From assembly GCF_002262875.1 (NCBI RefSeq), contig NZ_NKYE01000015.1, positions 62,001-126,000 of the forward strand: a stretch of DNA of 64,000 bases. The letters are read 5' to 3'. A model generated the notes under the pieces. That model saw only the letters and a program-made list of their open reading frames with translations. It searched no databases and was not told the DNA's origin. The position numbers and the translations under genes were made by a program. This document shows positions 1 to 9,621 of the stretch, piece after piece. The stretch's first letter is position 1. Each line of letters opens with the position of its first letter. Origin of the DNA: Amycolatopsis antarctica. GTDB lineage: Bacteria; Actinomycetota; Actinomycetes; Mycobacteriales; Pseudonocardiaceae.

Positions 1-1279
1 CCACGGTGCCGTCGGTGTCGCGACCAGGGTCGGCGAACGGAGCGGCCTGATAGATCTGAGCCCGGAAGTCGGCGGCCCGCTCCTTGTTCATGCGCTGCTC
101 GTCCATGCAAGTGATGGCGTAGTTCGCGCTGGTCATGTTGCTGCCGCGGCCGTCCGCTTCGCGTCCGCTGCCGAGTTGGAGAAGTTCGACGAAGAGGGAG
201 GGGTCGCCGGCCTGGATCCCGGCGAGTCCCATCGGGACCGCGGGCCACGCCTCCGGGTCGTAGAGGGCGTAGATGGTGGCGTTGACCGCGTCCTGGTAGG
301 TGAACTGCCGTCCGTCGCCGTACTGCAGCGGCTGATCGAGCAGCGGCCGGACGATCTCCTGGAACCGTTCGGTTGCGCCTGCCGGGTCGGTGCCGAGCGG
401 ACAGTCCGGGCCCGCCGCGCACTGGGCGGCCATCGCGTCGAACGTCTGCTGGAAACCCGTGTACTGGCCCAGCCTGCGTTCGTTGCCGGCACGGGGATCG
501 ACGGCACCGTCGAGCACCATCGCGCGCACGTTCTGCGGGAACTGCTCGGCGTACAGGGCGCCGATCCGGGTTCCGTAGCTCTGGCCAAGGAAGTTCAGCT
601 TCTCCTGCTGGAGCGCGCCGCGCAGGACGTCCATGTCGCGGGCGGTGTCGCGGGAACCGACGCTCGCCAGCGTCTGCGCTCCGCCGGAGCGCTCGCCGCA
701 CTGCTCGGTGAGCCTGCGCGCGTCGTCCGCGGTCCAGTCGCCCGCGGTGAGGAAGAACTCGGTCGAGGTGTCGCCCTTGAGATACTGCTCGGTGGTGAAG
801 CACTCGACGGCGGGGGTGGAGGCGCCGACGCCGCGGGGATCGAAACCGATCAGGTCGAACTTCTCGGTCACCGCGCTCTGGGCGAGATTCTCGGCCGTGG
901 TGGCCGCGAAAACCATGCCCGCGCCGCCGGGGCCGCCGGAGTTGAGCAGCAACGGCCCCTGCGACTCACCCCGTGCGGGAGCCCGCAGCATCGCGATCTG
1001 CCCGGTCGGGCCGTCCGGATTCGCGTAGTCCAGCGGTACCTCCAGCCGGGCGCACTGGAACCCCGGCTTGGCGGCGAACGCCTTCTCGTCCGCGGCGGTG
1101 GTCGCGTACCCCTCGCAGGAACCGAACTGCAGCTTCTGGTCGTAGAACCGGGCCAGCTCGGGAGGCGACTGGGCAACGTCGGAGGGAGCCGGCGCCGATT
1201 CGGAACAGGCGCCGAGCGTCAGCAGTACTGGCAGGACGGCGGCCACCGGCCACCGTCGGGAGCGACGTGAGATGAACAT
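1..1279 (-). CDS. Exported TAP-like alpha/beta hydrolase (3' end cut by window edge)
   Basis: Probable exported serine hydrolase of the tripeptidyl-aminopeptidase (SlpD/E, TAP) family, which trims peptides outside the membrane. The reading frame is open to base 1, so the C-terminal TAP domain with the catalytic Asp/His is missing. The N-terminus has a basic start, a hydrophobic stretch and a lipobox-like LTLGAC (Cys near residue 25), so it is probably a lipoprotein. The oxyanion-hole motif NSGGPGGAG and the nucleophile motif GQSYG are visible. ATG at 1279 was chosen; an in-frame GTG lies five codons upstream and neither has a strong ribosome site. The MerR gene starts 165 bp away on the other strand. 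Confidence 0.9.
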   Translation of the reverse strand, partial: MFISRRSRRWPVAAVLPVLLTLGACSESAPAPSDVAQSPPELARFYDQKLQFGSCEGYATTAADEKAFAAKPGFQCARLEVPLDYANPDGPTGQIAMLRAPARGESQGPLLLNSGGPGGAGMVFAATTAENLAQSAVTEKFDLIGFDPRGVGASTPAVECFTTEQYLKGDTSTEFFLTAGDWTADDARRLTEQCGERSGGAQTLASVGSRDTARDMDVLRGALQQEKLNFLGQSYGTRIGALYAEQFPQNVRAMVLDGAVDPRAGNERRLGQYTGFQQTFDAMAAQCAAGPDCPLGTDPAGATERFQEIVRPLLDQPLQYGDGRQFTYQDAVNATIYALYDPEAWPAVPMGLAGIQAGDPSLFVELLQLGSGREADGRGSNMTSANYAITCMDEQRMNKERAADFRAQIYQAAPFADPGRDTDGTV

Positions 1280-1388
1280 ACGGGAAGCTTGCACCTGGAC
1301 GTAACGGCACACTCCAGTCGAAATCGAGTGATTCGGATCACCCAGACGGCGGAGCAGGCACTCGTAGGCAGCTCGCCCGGTGTCCTTC

Positions 1389-1419
1389 TTGGCCGTGCCG
1401 AAGCGGCACAGTGTGTATT
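1389..1419 (+). promoter_or_regulatory. MerR-type promoter with dyad in a 19-bp spacer
   Basis: A -35-like TTGGCC (1389-1394) and a -10-like TGTATT (1414-1419) are separated by 19 bp. The spacer holds the perfect dyad GTGCCG-aag-CGGCAC (1395-1409). Over-long spacers with a dyad between the hexamers are the hallmark of promoters activated by MerR-family proteins, and the next gene encodes one. Autoregulation is inferred. Confidence 0.55.
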
Positions 1420-1444
1420 GGTGCCAATCGAGAACGGAGGCGGC

Positions 1445-2191
1445 ATGGTGTGGAGTATCCGCGAGATCGCCGAGTTGGCGGAAACGAGCCAGCGGGCGGT
1501 CCGGCACTACAACGAGATCGGTTTGCTGGAGCCGCCTGCCCGAACGGCCAACGGGCACAAGCGATACGGCGAGAACCACCTGGCACGCCTGCTGCGGATC
1601 AAGCGACTGACCGAACTCGGCCTCTCGCTGTCCAGGATCTCGGTCCTGGACGCTCTCGGCGACCGGCCGGAGGAAGCACGGCGCTTCCTCGACGCCGAAC
1701 TCACCGGCACCATGGACCGGCTGCGCCGGGTTCAGGCCGAGGTCACCACCATCCTGCGGGAGCGCGTGCCGATCGAGCTGCCCTCGGGGTTCGCCCCGGC
1801 CACCGTTGGCAGGCAGTTGAACCACGCCGACCGGTCGTTCCTGGTCGTCATGTCCAGGGTGCTCGGTGTGGAACGGCGCCGCGCCTACGCCGACCTGCTT
1901 CGCGAGCAGGCCACCGATCCGGCCGGTCTCGAGTTCACCGGCCTCGATGCCGACGCCGACGACCGCACCTGCCGGGACCTTGCCGAGCGAATGGTGCCAG
2001 CGGTCCACGGAATCCACATCAGACACCCCGCGCTCCGTGATCTGCACGCCGGCGCCCCGTTCGGGAGTGACCGTTCGAAGTCGGCCACCGAGGCGGCGAA
2101 ACGGGAGCTCTACAACCCGGCTCAACAGGACGTGATGCGCCGACTGCACATCCTGCTCCCGCGGACCGCGAACTCGGTCGCGGGAGGGTGA
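1445..2191 (+). CDS. MerR/TipA-type transcriptional regulator
   Basis: DNA-binding regulator of 248 residues. The N-terminus is a MerR winged helix (WSIREIAELA, then AVRHYNEIGLLEP and NGHKRYGENHLARLLRIKRL), followed by a dimerisation coiled coil (about 75-115) and an alpha-helical C-terminal domain. Start ATG follows GGAGG (1436-1440) at a good distance. Two paralogues lie in this window, at 27560-28315 and 37619-38422; they share the N-terminus and a C-terminal YNPAQ-type motif. There is no obvious target downstream, so its own promoter and the divergent hydrolase at 1-1279 are the candidates. The effector is unknown. Confidence 0.9.
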   Translation: MVWSIREIAELAETSQRAVRHYNEIGLLEPPARTANGHKRYGENHLARLLRIKRLTELGLSLSRISVLDALGDRPEEARRFLDAELTGTMDRLRRVQAEVTTILRERVPIELPSGFAPATVGRQLNHADRSFLVVMSRVLGVERRRAYADLLREQATDPAGLEFTGLDADADDRTCRDLAERMVPAVHGIHIRHPALRDLHAGAPFGSDRSKSATEAAKRELYNPAQQDVMRRLHILLPRTANSVAGG

Positions 2192-2362
2192 GGATCGGGC
2201 CGGGGATCGCGGAGGCCGGAAACCGGTGACCGGGCCCCGTCCGGCAATTGGCGTGGTCGCGGCGGAAAGCCCGAGTACGACACCGGTACGAAGACTTCCC
2301 GTCGTACAGCCGGTCGCGGCCTCGATCACGAAACCCATCGACCGAAAACTACCGGACAGGGC

Positions 2363-2590
2363 CTAGTCGTCACGAGTCCGATGTGGACGGATGGCCTCGG
2401 GCTTGTGCACCGCGTCCTTTCCGCTTTTCGCACTGCGCACCCGGTACTGCGGTTCGTCCGGCGAGGCGTCGACGGTCCGGCCGGCGGCCGTGGTGCTCTC
2501 GGTGATCTCCTCCACCACCTCGCCGTGCGTCCGCGAGCCGTGGCTGGACCACTCGACCTCGTCTCCGGGCCGGTAGCGCTCTTTCGACAT
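2363..2590 (-). CDS. Small Hva1/TUDOR-domain (DUF2945-like) protein
   Basis: Cytoplasmic protein of 75 residues. The pattern RYRPGDEVEWSSHGSRTHGEV, then DEPQYRVRSAKSGKDAVHKPEAI, fits the HVA1 TUDOR-like family (DUF2945), small beta-barrel proteins common in actinobacteria whose molecular role is not settled. ATG at 2590 follows an AGGA-containing leader. It stands alone: no gene was found in the 170 bp on its 3' side up to the MerR gene. Confidence 0.8.
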   Translation of the reverse strand: MSKERYRPGDEVEWSSHGSRTHGEVVEEITESTTAAGRTVDASPDEPQYRVRSAKSGKDAVHKPEAIRPHRTRDD

Positions 2591-2950
2591 GTCATTCCTG
2601 CTTTCGCGTCGGCGGAAGTTGCCCCGGTTTGCCCCGGAACGTTTCGGCGGTGCACGCCATGGCCGTGAACCAGGGGTACCCGAACCCGGAACAGTCAATC
2701 CCGGACCCGGTCGCCGGGGGAGTGCTTGCTCGACGGTGCGCGGACGCCTCGCACCACACGTCGAGCGGCCTGGTAATGGTGCTGACCGTCGACGGGCTGC
2801 CGTGGTGTGCGACCGCGGTGGCAACCCTGCCTTCGGCATTCGCGGCGTTCGTGGTCGTTCGACTGATCCTCCGGTGAACTCACGGTCGTACGGAGGGGTT
2901 CCGCCGGTGGTTTCCTGTCGAGGTGTCGCCGGTCGCCCGCCGTCCTCCGG
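2591..2950. other. Intergenic region without a supported gene
   Basis: Some 360 bp between the TUDOR-domain gene and the end of the first SARP gene. Frames that stay open here lack family features and a ribosome site, and I see no RNA gene or clear repeat. It must contain the promoter of the 2363-2590 gene; CGGTTTGCCCC around 2625-2635 is not convincing as a promoter. Confidence 0.5.
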
Positions 2951-4798
2951 CTACTGCCGGGCGCGGCGCAGCCCACCGGCATACAGGTGCACCAACGGCG
3001 GAATGTGGTAGGTGTCCAGCCTGCCCCAGTCGAGCAGGCTGGCCATCGCGAGTTCCTCGAGTGCGTGCCGGGCACGCTCGACGGTCCAGCCGGTCGCGGC
3101 GGCCGCCGCGGCGGCGGTCGTGTCGTTCTCCATCTTCCCGAGGCGAACGAACAACGCGGCGCTGTCGGTGTCCAAAATGGAATAGGCCGAGAAGAACGCT
3201 TCTTCCAGTGTGTAGCGCGGACTGTCCTCGGCGGCCGAGCTGAGCCGGGACAGCCGGGTTCGCCTGTCTCGCAACCATTCCAGTAGCAGGGGCACGTCCG
3301 GGTATGGCATGCCGTGCAATTGGTCGGCCGCGAGGGAGAGGGCCAGTGGCAGGTCTCCGCACAGGTGCGCCAGCTCGTCCAGATCCTTCTCATGCCGATC
3401 CTCGGCGTCGCGTTCCGCCGTGGTGTGCGGGAGCGACTCGGCGAGCATGTCGACGGCGTCACCGCGCGGCAGCACGTCGAGGGAGATCCGTACCGCCCCG
3501 TCCCGGGCGACGAGTCCGCCGAGCCGGCGCCTGCTGGTGATCACGACCATCGTGCCCGCACCCGCGGCGAGCAGTGGCCGCACCTGGCCGATCTCCCTGG
3601 CGTCGTCGAGCAGCACCAGTGCTCGCTTGTCCGCCATCAGGCCGTGGTAAGCGCCGATTCGCTCGTCGAGACCGTCCGGCACGGCGAAGGTGTTCCCGCC
3701 GACCGATTCCAGCAGCACCCGCAGCGCCTCGGCGGCCGTGATCGGCGGTTTCGTACCGTGCCGCCCGCGCAGGTCGACGTAGTGGCAGCCATCGGGAAAC
3801 AGGTCACCGGCCTGGTGCGCGAACTCGAGGGCGAGCGCCGTCTTGCCGACTCCGGGCGCACCATCGATCGAACACACGACCTGGGTGTTCGCCGCCAGCT
3901 CCGCTACCTGGTCGAACAGTTCGGTGCGCTCGGCGTTCCTGCCGACGAAGCCGGCCGCCTTCGGCGGCAGTTCGGTGCTTCTCGTGCCGCTGCGCCGGGA
4001 TCCCGGGGCGGCGGCCGGGGTCGCGGGGCCGGCGATCGCCTCCCGGCGGGCGTCCCGCAGTGGATCCCCCGGCTCGATGCCGAGCACCTCCGCGAGCTGC
4101 TCGCTGGTGCGCTCGAACTGTGCCAGCGCGTCCGCACGGCGGCCGCGCGCGTTCAGGATCCTGATGCGCAGTTCGGCGAGCCGTTCGTGCAGCGGGTGCT
4201 CGCTGATCGCCCCCTCGAGGCGGGTGAGCGCGTCGAGCACGTCGGCCTCACTGCCGCTGTTCAGGGAGGTCTCGGCGAGATCGGCGATCGCGGCCAGCCA
4301 CAGTGTGGTCAGGCGCGCCCGTTCGGCTTCGACGAACGGTGCTTCGATCCCGGCGAACGGCGTCGACGCCCACCGTCGCAGCGCTCCCCGCCACAGCGGT
4401 ATGGCCTCCTCGGGTGAGCCGACGGCCCGGAGATGGGAGGCCATTACCAGCTCCCGCTCAAACTGACGAATATCGACCTGGTCGTCTTTGAGTTCCAGTC
4501 CGTATCCGGATCGCTTGGTGAACAATGGTGAATAAGATTCGCCATTGTCCGTGTCGTCACGAAGAATTCTGCGCAAAGCGGACATGTATGTGTGCAGATT
4601 GCCGGTGACCGATGCCGGGGCGGACTCGCCCCAGACCGCGTCGATCACCTCGCTCCGCGACAGGACGGCACCCGTGTGCGCGGCGAGGAAAGCCAGGACG
4701 GCCTGTTGACGGGGCGGCCCGGCCACGACCTCGGAGCCCGCTACCCAGAGTCGCAGTGGTCGCAAAAGTTCGATCGAAATAGCACTGCCGTAACCCAT
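2951..4798 (-). CDS. AfsR-like SARP regulator with STAND (NB-ARC) ATPase domain
   Basis: Regulator of 615 residues. In order: an OmpR-type winged helix (to about 95), a bacterial transcriptional activator domain (BTAD, about 100-245), then an NB-ARC nucleotide switch with a Walker A motif GAPGVGKTA near residue 310 and a Walker B-like ALVLLDDA. It ends in a winged-helix segment without a TPR tail, so it is shorter than full AfsR. Members of this family activate secondary-metabolite or developmental genes when ATP-bound. ATG at 4798 follows GAAGGA; the frame is open further upstream without homology. It is divergent from another SARP gene 132 bp away. Confidence 0.9.
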   Translation of the reverse strand: MGYGSAISIELLRPLRLWVAGSEVVAGPPRQQAVLAFLAAHTGAVLSRSEVIDAVWGESAPASVTGNLHTYMSALRRILRDDTDNGESYSPLFTKRSGYGLELKDDQVDIRQFERELVMASHLRAVGSPEEAIPLWRGALRRWASTPFAGIEAPFVEAERARLTTLWLAAIADLAETSLNSGSEADVLDALTRLEGAISEHPLHERLAELRIRILNARGRRADALAQFERTSEQLAEVLGIEPGDPLRDARREAIAGPATPAAAPGSRRSGTRSTELPPKAAGFVGRNAERTELFDQVAELAANTQVVCSIDGAPGVGKTALALEFAHQAGDLFPDGCHYVDLRGRHGTKPPITAAEALRVLLESVGGNTFAVPDGLDERIGAYHGLMADKRALVLLDDAREIGQVRPLLAAGAGTMVVITSRRRLGGLVARDGAVRISLDVLPRGDAVDMLAESLPHTTAERDAEDRHEKDLDELAHLCGDLPLALSLAADQLHGMPYPDVPLLLEWLRDRRTRLSRLSSAAEDSPRYTLEEAFFSAYSILDTDSAALFVRLGKMENDTTAAAAAAATGWTVERARHALEELAMASLLDWGRLDTYHIPPLVHLYAGGLRRARQ

Positions 4799-4930
4799 TG
4801 TTGTCCTTCTGGCGCGCTCCGGAGCCGTAGGGTAGCAGCCTGCGGTTCGCCCTCGCGTAAGCAGCCGAGTGGCTCGTCGGAGCGCACGGAGGCGCGGGTC
4901 CCGGCCCGCCGGTGTGGAAGGATCAGTTGT

Positions 4931-6784
4931 GTGCAAGCTGAAGGCTCGCTGTCCGTCCGGCTGATCGGTGCTGTCGCGGTCATGCGTGACGGTGTCGCGT
5001 TACCGGTCGACCGGCCTCGGCAGCGCGCGGTACTGGCCGCGCTGGCATTGCGCGCCGGGCATTCCGTGCGACGCGACGAACTCGTCCGGGCCGTGTGGGG
5101 CCAGGATCCACCGCGCAGTGCCCCCGGCAACGTGCACACCTACGTCTCGGGGTTGCGGAAGGTGCTCGGCTCGCCCCAGGTGCTGCGCACGGAGCCGGAC
5201 GGTTACCGGTTCGACGTGCCGGCCAGGGACGTGGACGCACTGGAGTTCGACCGCTGGGCCGACCGGGCCACCGATGCCTGGGCCGGCGACGACGGCGAGG
5301 CGTGCCTGGCCGCCGTCGCCGAGGCCGCGCGCCTGTGGCAGGGCGTCCCGCTTCCCGGCGTCGAGGGCCCGTTCGCCGAAGCGGAACGGCACAAACTGGA
5401 CGAACGCTGGCTGACCCTGCGCAGGCTGCGCGCGCAGGCCCTGCTCGCCTCCGGGCGTATCGCCGAATCCCTCGCCGAGAGCACGAGCCTCGCCCACGCC
5501 CATCCGCTGGACGAGCGGGTCGCCATGCTGCGCAGCAGAAGTCTGTACTGCGATGGGCAGGTCGCCGAGGCGCTCGCCGAACTCGACGCGTTCCGCAGGC
5601 GGCTTCGCGAGGAGATGGGTGCCAAGCCCGGCGCCGAGCTCGGCAGGTTCTACGAACAGATGCTCACTGGTGAGGTCGACTCCGAGCACGGCGGTGCCGG
5701 CACGGCGAAACCGGAGACCCCGCCCACGCCCGCTGCCGGAGCACGCGCGGCCACACGTTCCGGCCCCGCCCACCTCCCGCACGGCCCGTGGGGATTCGTG
5801 GGCCGGGACAACGAGCTGGCCGGGCTCGCCCCGGAGCCGGGCCTGCCGCTGGTGATCAGCGGGCACGCCGGCATCGGAAAATCGGCGCTGGCTCTGCGGC
5901 TGGCGCACGACCACCTGGAGCGGTTCCCGGACGGGCAGCTCTACGTGGACCTGGCCGGCTCGCTGGATTCAGGGGCCGCCCCGGTGGCCGAGGTGCTCGA
6001 CCGCCAGTTGCTCGCGTTCGGCGTGCACGTGGACGACCTCCCCGGTGCGGTCGACCAGAAGGCCGCGCGGTTGCGCGCGCTGCTGGCCGCCCGCCGGGTC
6101 CTCGTCCTGTTCGACGATGCCGCGGACCCGGAGCAGCTCGCACGGCTGCTGCCGGAAGGCGGCAACAGCGCGGCCATCGTCACCAGCCGCCGCCGGCTGT
6201 CCTCCCTGCGCGAGGTACGGAGCGTGCCGTTGACCGAGCTGTCCCCGGCCTCGGCCACGGAACTGCTCGCTGATGGCTGCGGCAACAAACTGGACGTCGA
6301 TCCGGCGGATCCGTGGCTGGCTCGCGCGGCGGCCTTCTGCGGTCACGTTCCGCTGGCTCTGCGGGTTCTCGCGGTGCGCCTCGCCGAGGCCGGCGCCGAC
6401 GCGGACGCGGTTCGCGGTTTCGTCAACGAGCAGGGCGACCACGAGGATCCACTCGAAGTGCTCTCGCCGGAGGGCGACGGGACCGGCCTGTCCGTCCTGG
6501 CCGGACTGGAGCACGCCGGCGCGTCGCTGTCCCGGGACGCTCGCACCGGGCTCTCCCGGTTGAGCACGAGGGCCGATCAGGAGTTCTCATTCGACACGCT
6601 CCGCCGGACTGACCCGGACTGGCCGGGCCCCTCCGCCGAGCCGTCGGCCGTGCTGGACGAGCTGCTCGAAACCTGCCTGCTGGATCGCTGCGGAGAGGAT
6701 CGCTACCGGTTGCCGAACCTGGTTCGCACCTATGGCCGCAGGCTCGCGCGGCAGCCCGACTCGCACGACGGGGGTGTGCTGTGA
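4931..6784 (+). CDS. AfsR-like SARP regulator with STAND domain (first of coupled pair)
   Basis: 617 residues: OmpR-type winged helix, BTAD, then an NB-ARC-like region with Walker A GHAGIGKSA near residue 310 and a hydrophobic Walker B VLVLFDDA. The ATPase region looks diverged after the sensor part and there is no TPR tail. The GTG start at 4931 is preceded by GAAGGAT and fits the SARP N-terminus. The stop overlaps the GTG of the next gene (GTGA), so the two are translationally coupled and may act together. Confidence 0.88.
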   Translation: MQAEGSLSVRLIGAVAVMRDGVALPVDRPRQRAVLAALALRAGHSVRRDELVRAVWGQDPPRSAPGNVHTYVSGLRKVLGSPQVLRTEPDGYRFDVPARDVDALEFDRWADRATDAWAGDDGEACLAAVAEAARLWQGVPLPGVEGPFAEAERHKLDERWLTLRRLRAQALLASGRIAESLAESTSLAHAHPLDERVAMLRSRSLYCDGQVAEALAELDAFRRRLREEMGAKPGAELGRFYEQMLTGEVDSEHGGAGTAKPETPPTPAAGARAATRSGPAHLPHGPWGFVGRDNELAGLAPEPGLPLVISGHAGIGKSALALRLAHDHLERFPDGQLYVDLAGSLDSGAAPVAEVLDRQLLAFGVHVDDLPGAVDQKAARLRALLAARRVLVLFDDAADPEQLARLLPEGGNSAAIVTSRRRLSSLREVRSVPLTELSPASATELLADGCGNKLDVDPADPWLARAAAFCGHVPLALRVLAVRLAEAGADADAVRGFVNEQGDHEDPLEVLSPEGDGTGLSVLAGLEHAGASLSRDARTGLSRLSTRADQEFSFDTLRRTDPDWPGPSAEPSAVLDELLETCLLDRCGEDRYRLPNLVRTYGRRLARQPDSHDGGVL

Positions 6785-9594
6785 CCGTCCAGATCGATCT
6801 GCTCGGCCCGGTCCAGGCGCTCGTGGAGGGCAGGCCGGTCGCCCTCGGCAGCCCCACCAGGCAGGCGGTGCTGGCGGTACTGGCGATGCGCAGCCCGGAC
6901 GTCGTCCCGCTGGACGATCTGATCACCCTGGTCTGGGGAGTGGCCGCGCCGCCGAGCGCGGCAGGCAACGTGCAGACCTACGTGTCCGGCCTCCGTCGGG
7001 CGCTGGAGCCGGAGCGGCCGCCCAGCGAGCCGTCCAACCTGCTGGTGCGGGTAGGTCGCGGGTATCAGCTTCTCCTTCCCATGGGCGCGGTCGACGTCCA
7101 CCAGTTCACCGAACTGGCGGACGCGGGGAGGTACGCCGCGGCCGAAGGCAGGCTGGACGAGGCGGCGGCCTCTCTTGGCGCGGCCCTGTCGAAATGGCGG
7201 GGCGTACCGCTCACGGACGTCCCCGGCCCGTTCGCCCAGGTGCAACGGGACGCGTGTACCGAGCAGTACCTGAACGCGCTCGAGGCCTGGGCGCCCGCGA
7301 TGCTGGAACTGGGCGGGGCGGCCGAAGTCGTGGCCACCCTGCACGAGCCCGCCGCGGCGCACCTGATGCGGGAACGGCTCGCCGTGTGTCTCATCGAGGC
7401 CATGCACCAATGCGGCCGGGACGACGAGGCCCTGGCCCACTACGAGCTCGTCGAGCGGACGCTGCGCGAGGAACTCGGCGTGCTGCCGACGGCCGAGCTG
7501 GTGTCGCTGCGGGACCGGGTGACCGGTGACGCGCAGACCGCGCAGGTCGTCAACCTCCCGCCGGTGCATCTCCCGGCGGACGTGCGCTCCTACGTCGGCA
7601 GGGACGCCGAACTGGCCCGGATGCACGAGTTCATGCGGGCACCGGCCGGTTCTCCCCGGCTGATCGTGCTGCACGGCGCCGGCGGTGCCGGAAAGACCGC
7701 ACTCGCGGTGCACTTCGTGAACGAGGTCGCCGACCGGTTCCCGGACGGACGGCTGTACGTCGACCTGCGCGGATTCGCCGGGGCGGCCGGCCCGCTGTCC
7801 GCCGGTGACGCGGCGGGACGTTTGCTGCGCGACCTCGGGGTGCCGTCGAACCGGATACCGGCGCACGCCGACGCGCGGGTGGCCCACCTGCGCACGCTGC
7901 TCGCCGGGACCCGGACCCTGCTCGTGCTGGACAACGCGCTGGATGCCGAGCAGGTTCGTCCGCTGCTGCCCGGCACGGACGGCTGCCTGACCATCGTCAC
8001 CAGTCGCCGGTGGCTGCGCGGGCTCGTGGTCAGCGAGGGAGCGTTGCGGTTGCCGGTCGGGGTGCTCACCGAGTCCGAAGCGCTCGCCCTGCTCGCCGAG
8101 GTCGCCGGGCGGCGGCGGGTCGCGGCCGAGCGGAGGGCCGCCGTGCAGCTGGTGCATCGGTGCGGGTTGATGCCCTTGGCCCTGCGGATCGTCGCGGAGC
8201 GTGCGGCTTTGCGCTCACGTCGTGATCTCGCCGAGATGGTCGCCGAACTCGACGAGCAGGAACGGCGGCTCGACGCGCTGTCCGTGGGGGAGGAGAGCAC
8301 CACCCTGCGCGCGGTCTTCTCCTGGTCGTACGCCGCGCTCCCGCCCGAGCACGCGCGGATGTTCCGTCTGCTCGGACGGTTTCCGGGCAAGGAGATCTCG
8401 GTGGCGATAGCCGCGGCGCTGGCCGGCGTGGCGCACCGGGACGCCGAACGCGCCACCGAGGCGTTGCGGGAGGCCCACCTGCTCGAGGTGGTGCCGGCGA
8501 CGGGGCGTTACCAACTGCACGACCTGTTGCGCTCGTACGCGCTGGAGCGCTTCGACATCGAGGAGCGGGAGGAGGACAAGGAAGCGGTCCTGCACAGGCT
8601 GCTCGACTGGTATCTGCACGGCGCGCGCGCGGCGGACGAGTGGCTGTCCGCTCCGGGGCGTGCATCCACCGAGTCCATGGGAAGCCTGCCCGAGTACGTC
8701 GTCCCGCCGGTGTTCGCGGATCCGGAAACGGCGGCGGACTGGTGTGAGGCGGAACTGCCGAACATGCTGGAGACGATCGATCTCGCGGCGTCCGCGGGTT
8801 TTCTCCGGTACGCCTGGCACATTCCCAACTTCTTCATGGGCTTCTTCATCCTGCGCTGCAACGTCTCCGAATGGGTGCAGGCGATGACCGTTGCGGTGGA
8901 GCAGTGCCGCGCCCTCGGCGACGCGAAAGCCGAGGTTCGCTGCCGGTTCAACCGGCTGCTCGCCTACACCCAGGTCAGTCAGTTCGAACGGGTGCTGACC
9001 GAGGCCTCGGAGCTGCTGTCCTCGGACGCGATCCGGCTCGAACCGCGTATACGTCCGTACGTGCTCAACGCCATCGCCTACGCCCTGCTCGGCCTCGGCA
9101 GGCCCGCCGAGGCCGCCGAACAGCTTGAGGACGCGCTGCTGGGGGAGTTCGGCGAGCAGGCCGCCCGGTTGTCGGGGTTGCGGGCGAGCCTGGGCGAGGC
9201 GTACACCGCGATGGGCAGGTTGGCCGAGGCTCGGCAGTGTCACGAGCAGGCGCTGGCGATGCGCAAGGAGCAGGGAGAGCTGAGCGGGCAGAGTTCCAGT
9301 CTGCGCGGTATCGGCGAGCTGGAGGTACGCGCGGGCGACCTGCGTGCCGCGGTGACCTGCTTCATCGAGGCACGCTGGCTGGCGCGAAAAGTTGGCGCCC
9401 ACCGCGAAGAGGCTCTGTCCCTGCGCGCCCTCGGCGATGCGTACCTGAGACTGCCCGGCCGGCATACCGAGGCCCTGGACACCCTGTCTCGCGCTCTCAT
9501 CATCTTCGAACAGCTCGGGGACGCGATGGCCGACGACGTCCGCGCCGAACTCGACCAACTGTCCACAATGGACCATATTGCCAAGTCGTCCTGA
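6781..9594 (+). CDS. Full-length AfsR-like SARP-STAND-TPR regulator
   Basis: Large regulator of 937 residues with the complete AfsR architecture. A winged helix (to about 95) is followed by BTAD (to about 245) and an NB-ARC ATPase with Walker A GAGGAGKTA near residue 300 and Walker B LLVLDNAL. A winged-helix segment comes next, and TPR-like helical repeats fill about 700-930. AfsR-type proteins bind ATP and oligomerise to activate promoters. The GTG start overlaps the previous stop by 4 nt, so it is in one operon with the SARP at 4931. A GTCCA-N3-TGGAC palindrome lies inside the last codons (9561-9573). No biosynthetic enzymes are adjacent, so the targets are unknown. Confidence 0.92.
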   Translation: MTVQIDLLGPVQALVEGRPVALGSPTRQAVLAVLAMRSPDVVPLDDLITLVWGVAAPPSAAGNVQTYVSGLRRALEPERPPSEPSNLLVRVGRGYQLLLPMGAVDVHQFTELADAGRYAAAEGRLDEAAASLGAALSKWRGVPLTDVPGPFAQVQRDACTEQYLNALEAWAPAMLELGGAAEVVATLHEPAAAHLMRERLAVCLIEAMHQCGRDDEALAHYELVERTLREELGVLPTAELVSLRDRVTGDAQTAQVVNLPPVHLPADVRSYVGRDAELARMHEFMRAPAGSPRLIVLHGAGGAGKTALAVHFVNEVADRFPDGRLYVDLRGFAGAAGPLSAGDAAGRLLRDLGVPSNRIPAHADARVAHLRTLLAGTRTLLVLDNALDAEQVRPLLPGTDGCLTIVTSRRWLRGLVVSEGALRLPVGVLTESEALALLAEVAGRRRVAAERRAAVQLVHRCGLMPLALRIVAERAALRSRRDLAEMVAELDEQERRLDALSVGEESTTLRAVFSWSYAALPPEHARMFRLLGRFPGKEISVAIAAALAGVAHRDAERATEALREAHLLEVVPATGRYQLHDLLRSYALERFDIEEREEDKEAVLHRLLDWYLHGARAADEWLSAPGRASTESMGSLPEYVVPPVFADPETAADWCEAELPNMLETIDLAASAGFLRYAWHIPNFFMGFFILRCNVSEWVQAMTVAVEQCRALGDAKAEVRCRFNRLLAYTQVSQFERVLTEASELLSSDAIRLEPRIRPYVLNAIAYALLGLGRPAEAAEQLEDALLGEFGEQAARLSGLRASLGEAYTAMGRLAEARQCHEQALAMRKEQGELSGQSSSLRGIGELEVRAGDLRAAVTCFIEARWLARKVGAHREEALSLRALGDAYLRLPGRHTEALDTLSRALIIFEQLGDAMADDVRAELDQLSTMDHIAKSS
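9561..9573. repeat. GTCCA-CAA-TGGAC palindrome (exact copy)
   Basis: Perfect 13-bp palindrome with 5-bp arms and a 3-bp centre, inside the 3' end of the AfsR-like gene. It is one of five exact copies in this window. Confidence 0.6.
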
Positions 9595-9621
9595 CCGGCG
9601 ATCCGGCAGTTGTCGCCGCTG

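Noticed and set aside
176..1270. Long plus-strand frames at the window start
   Set aside because: They lie antisense to a TAP-like hydrolase with a clear lipobox and GQSYG motif.
2629..2877. Plus-strand frame ending in a hydrophobic FAAFVVVRLILR
   Set aside because: No start site signal, no homology and overlaps nothing that would support expression.
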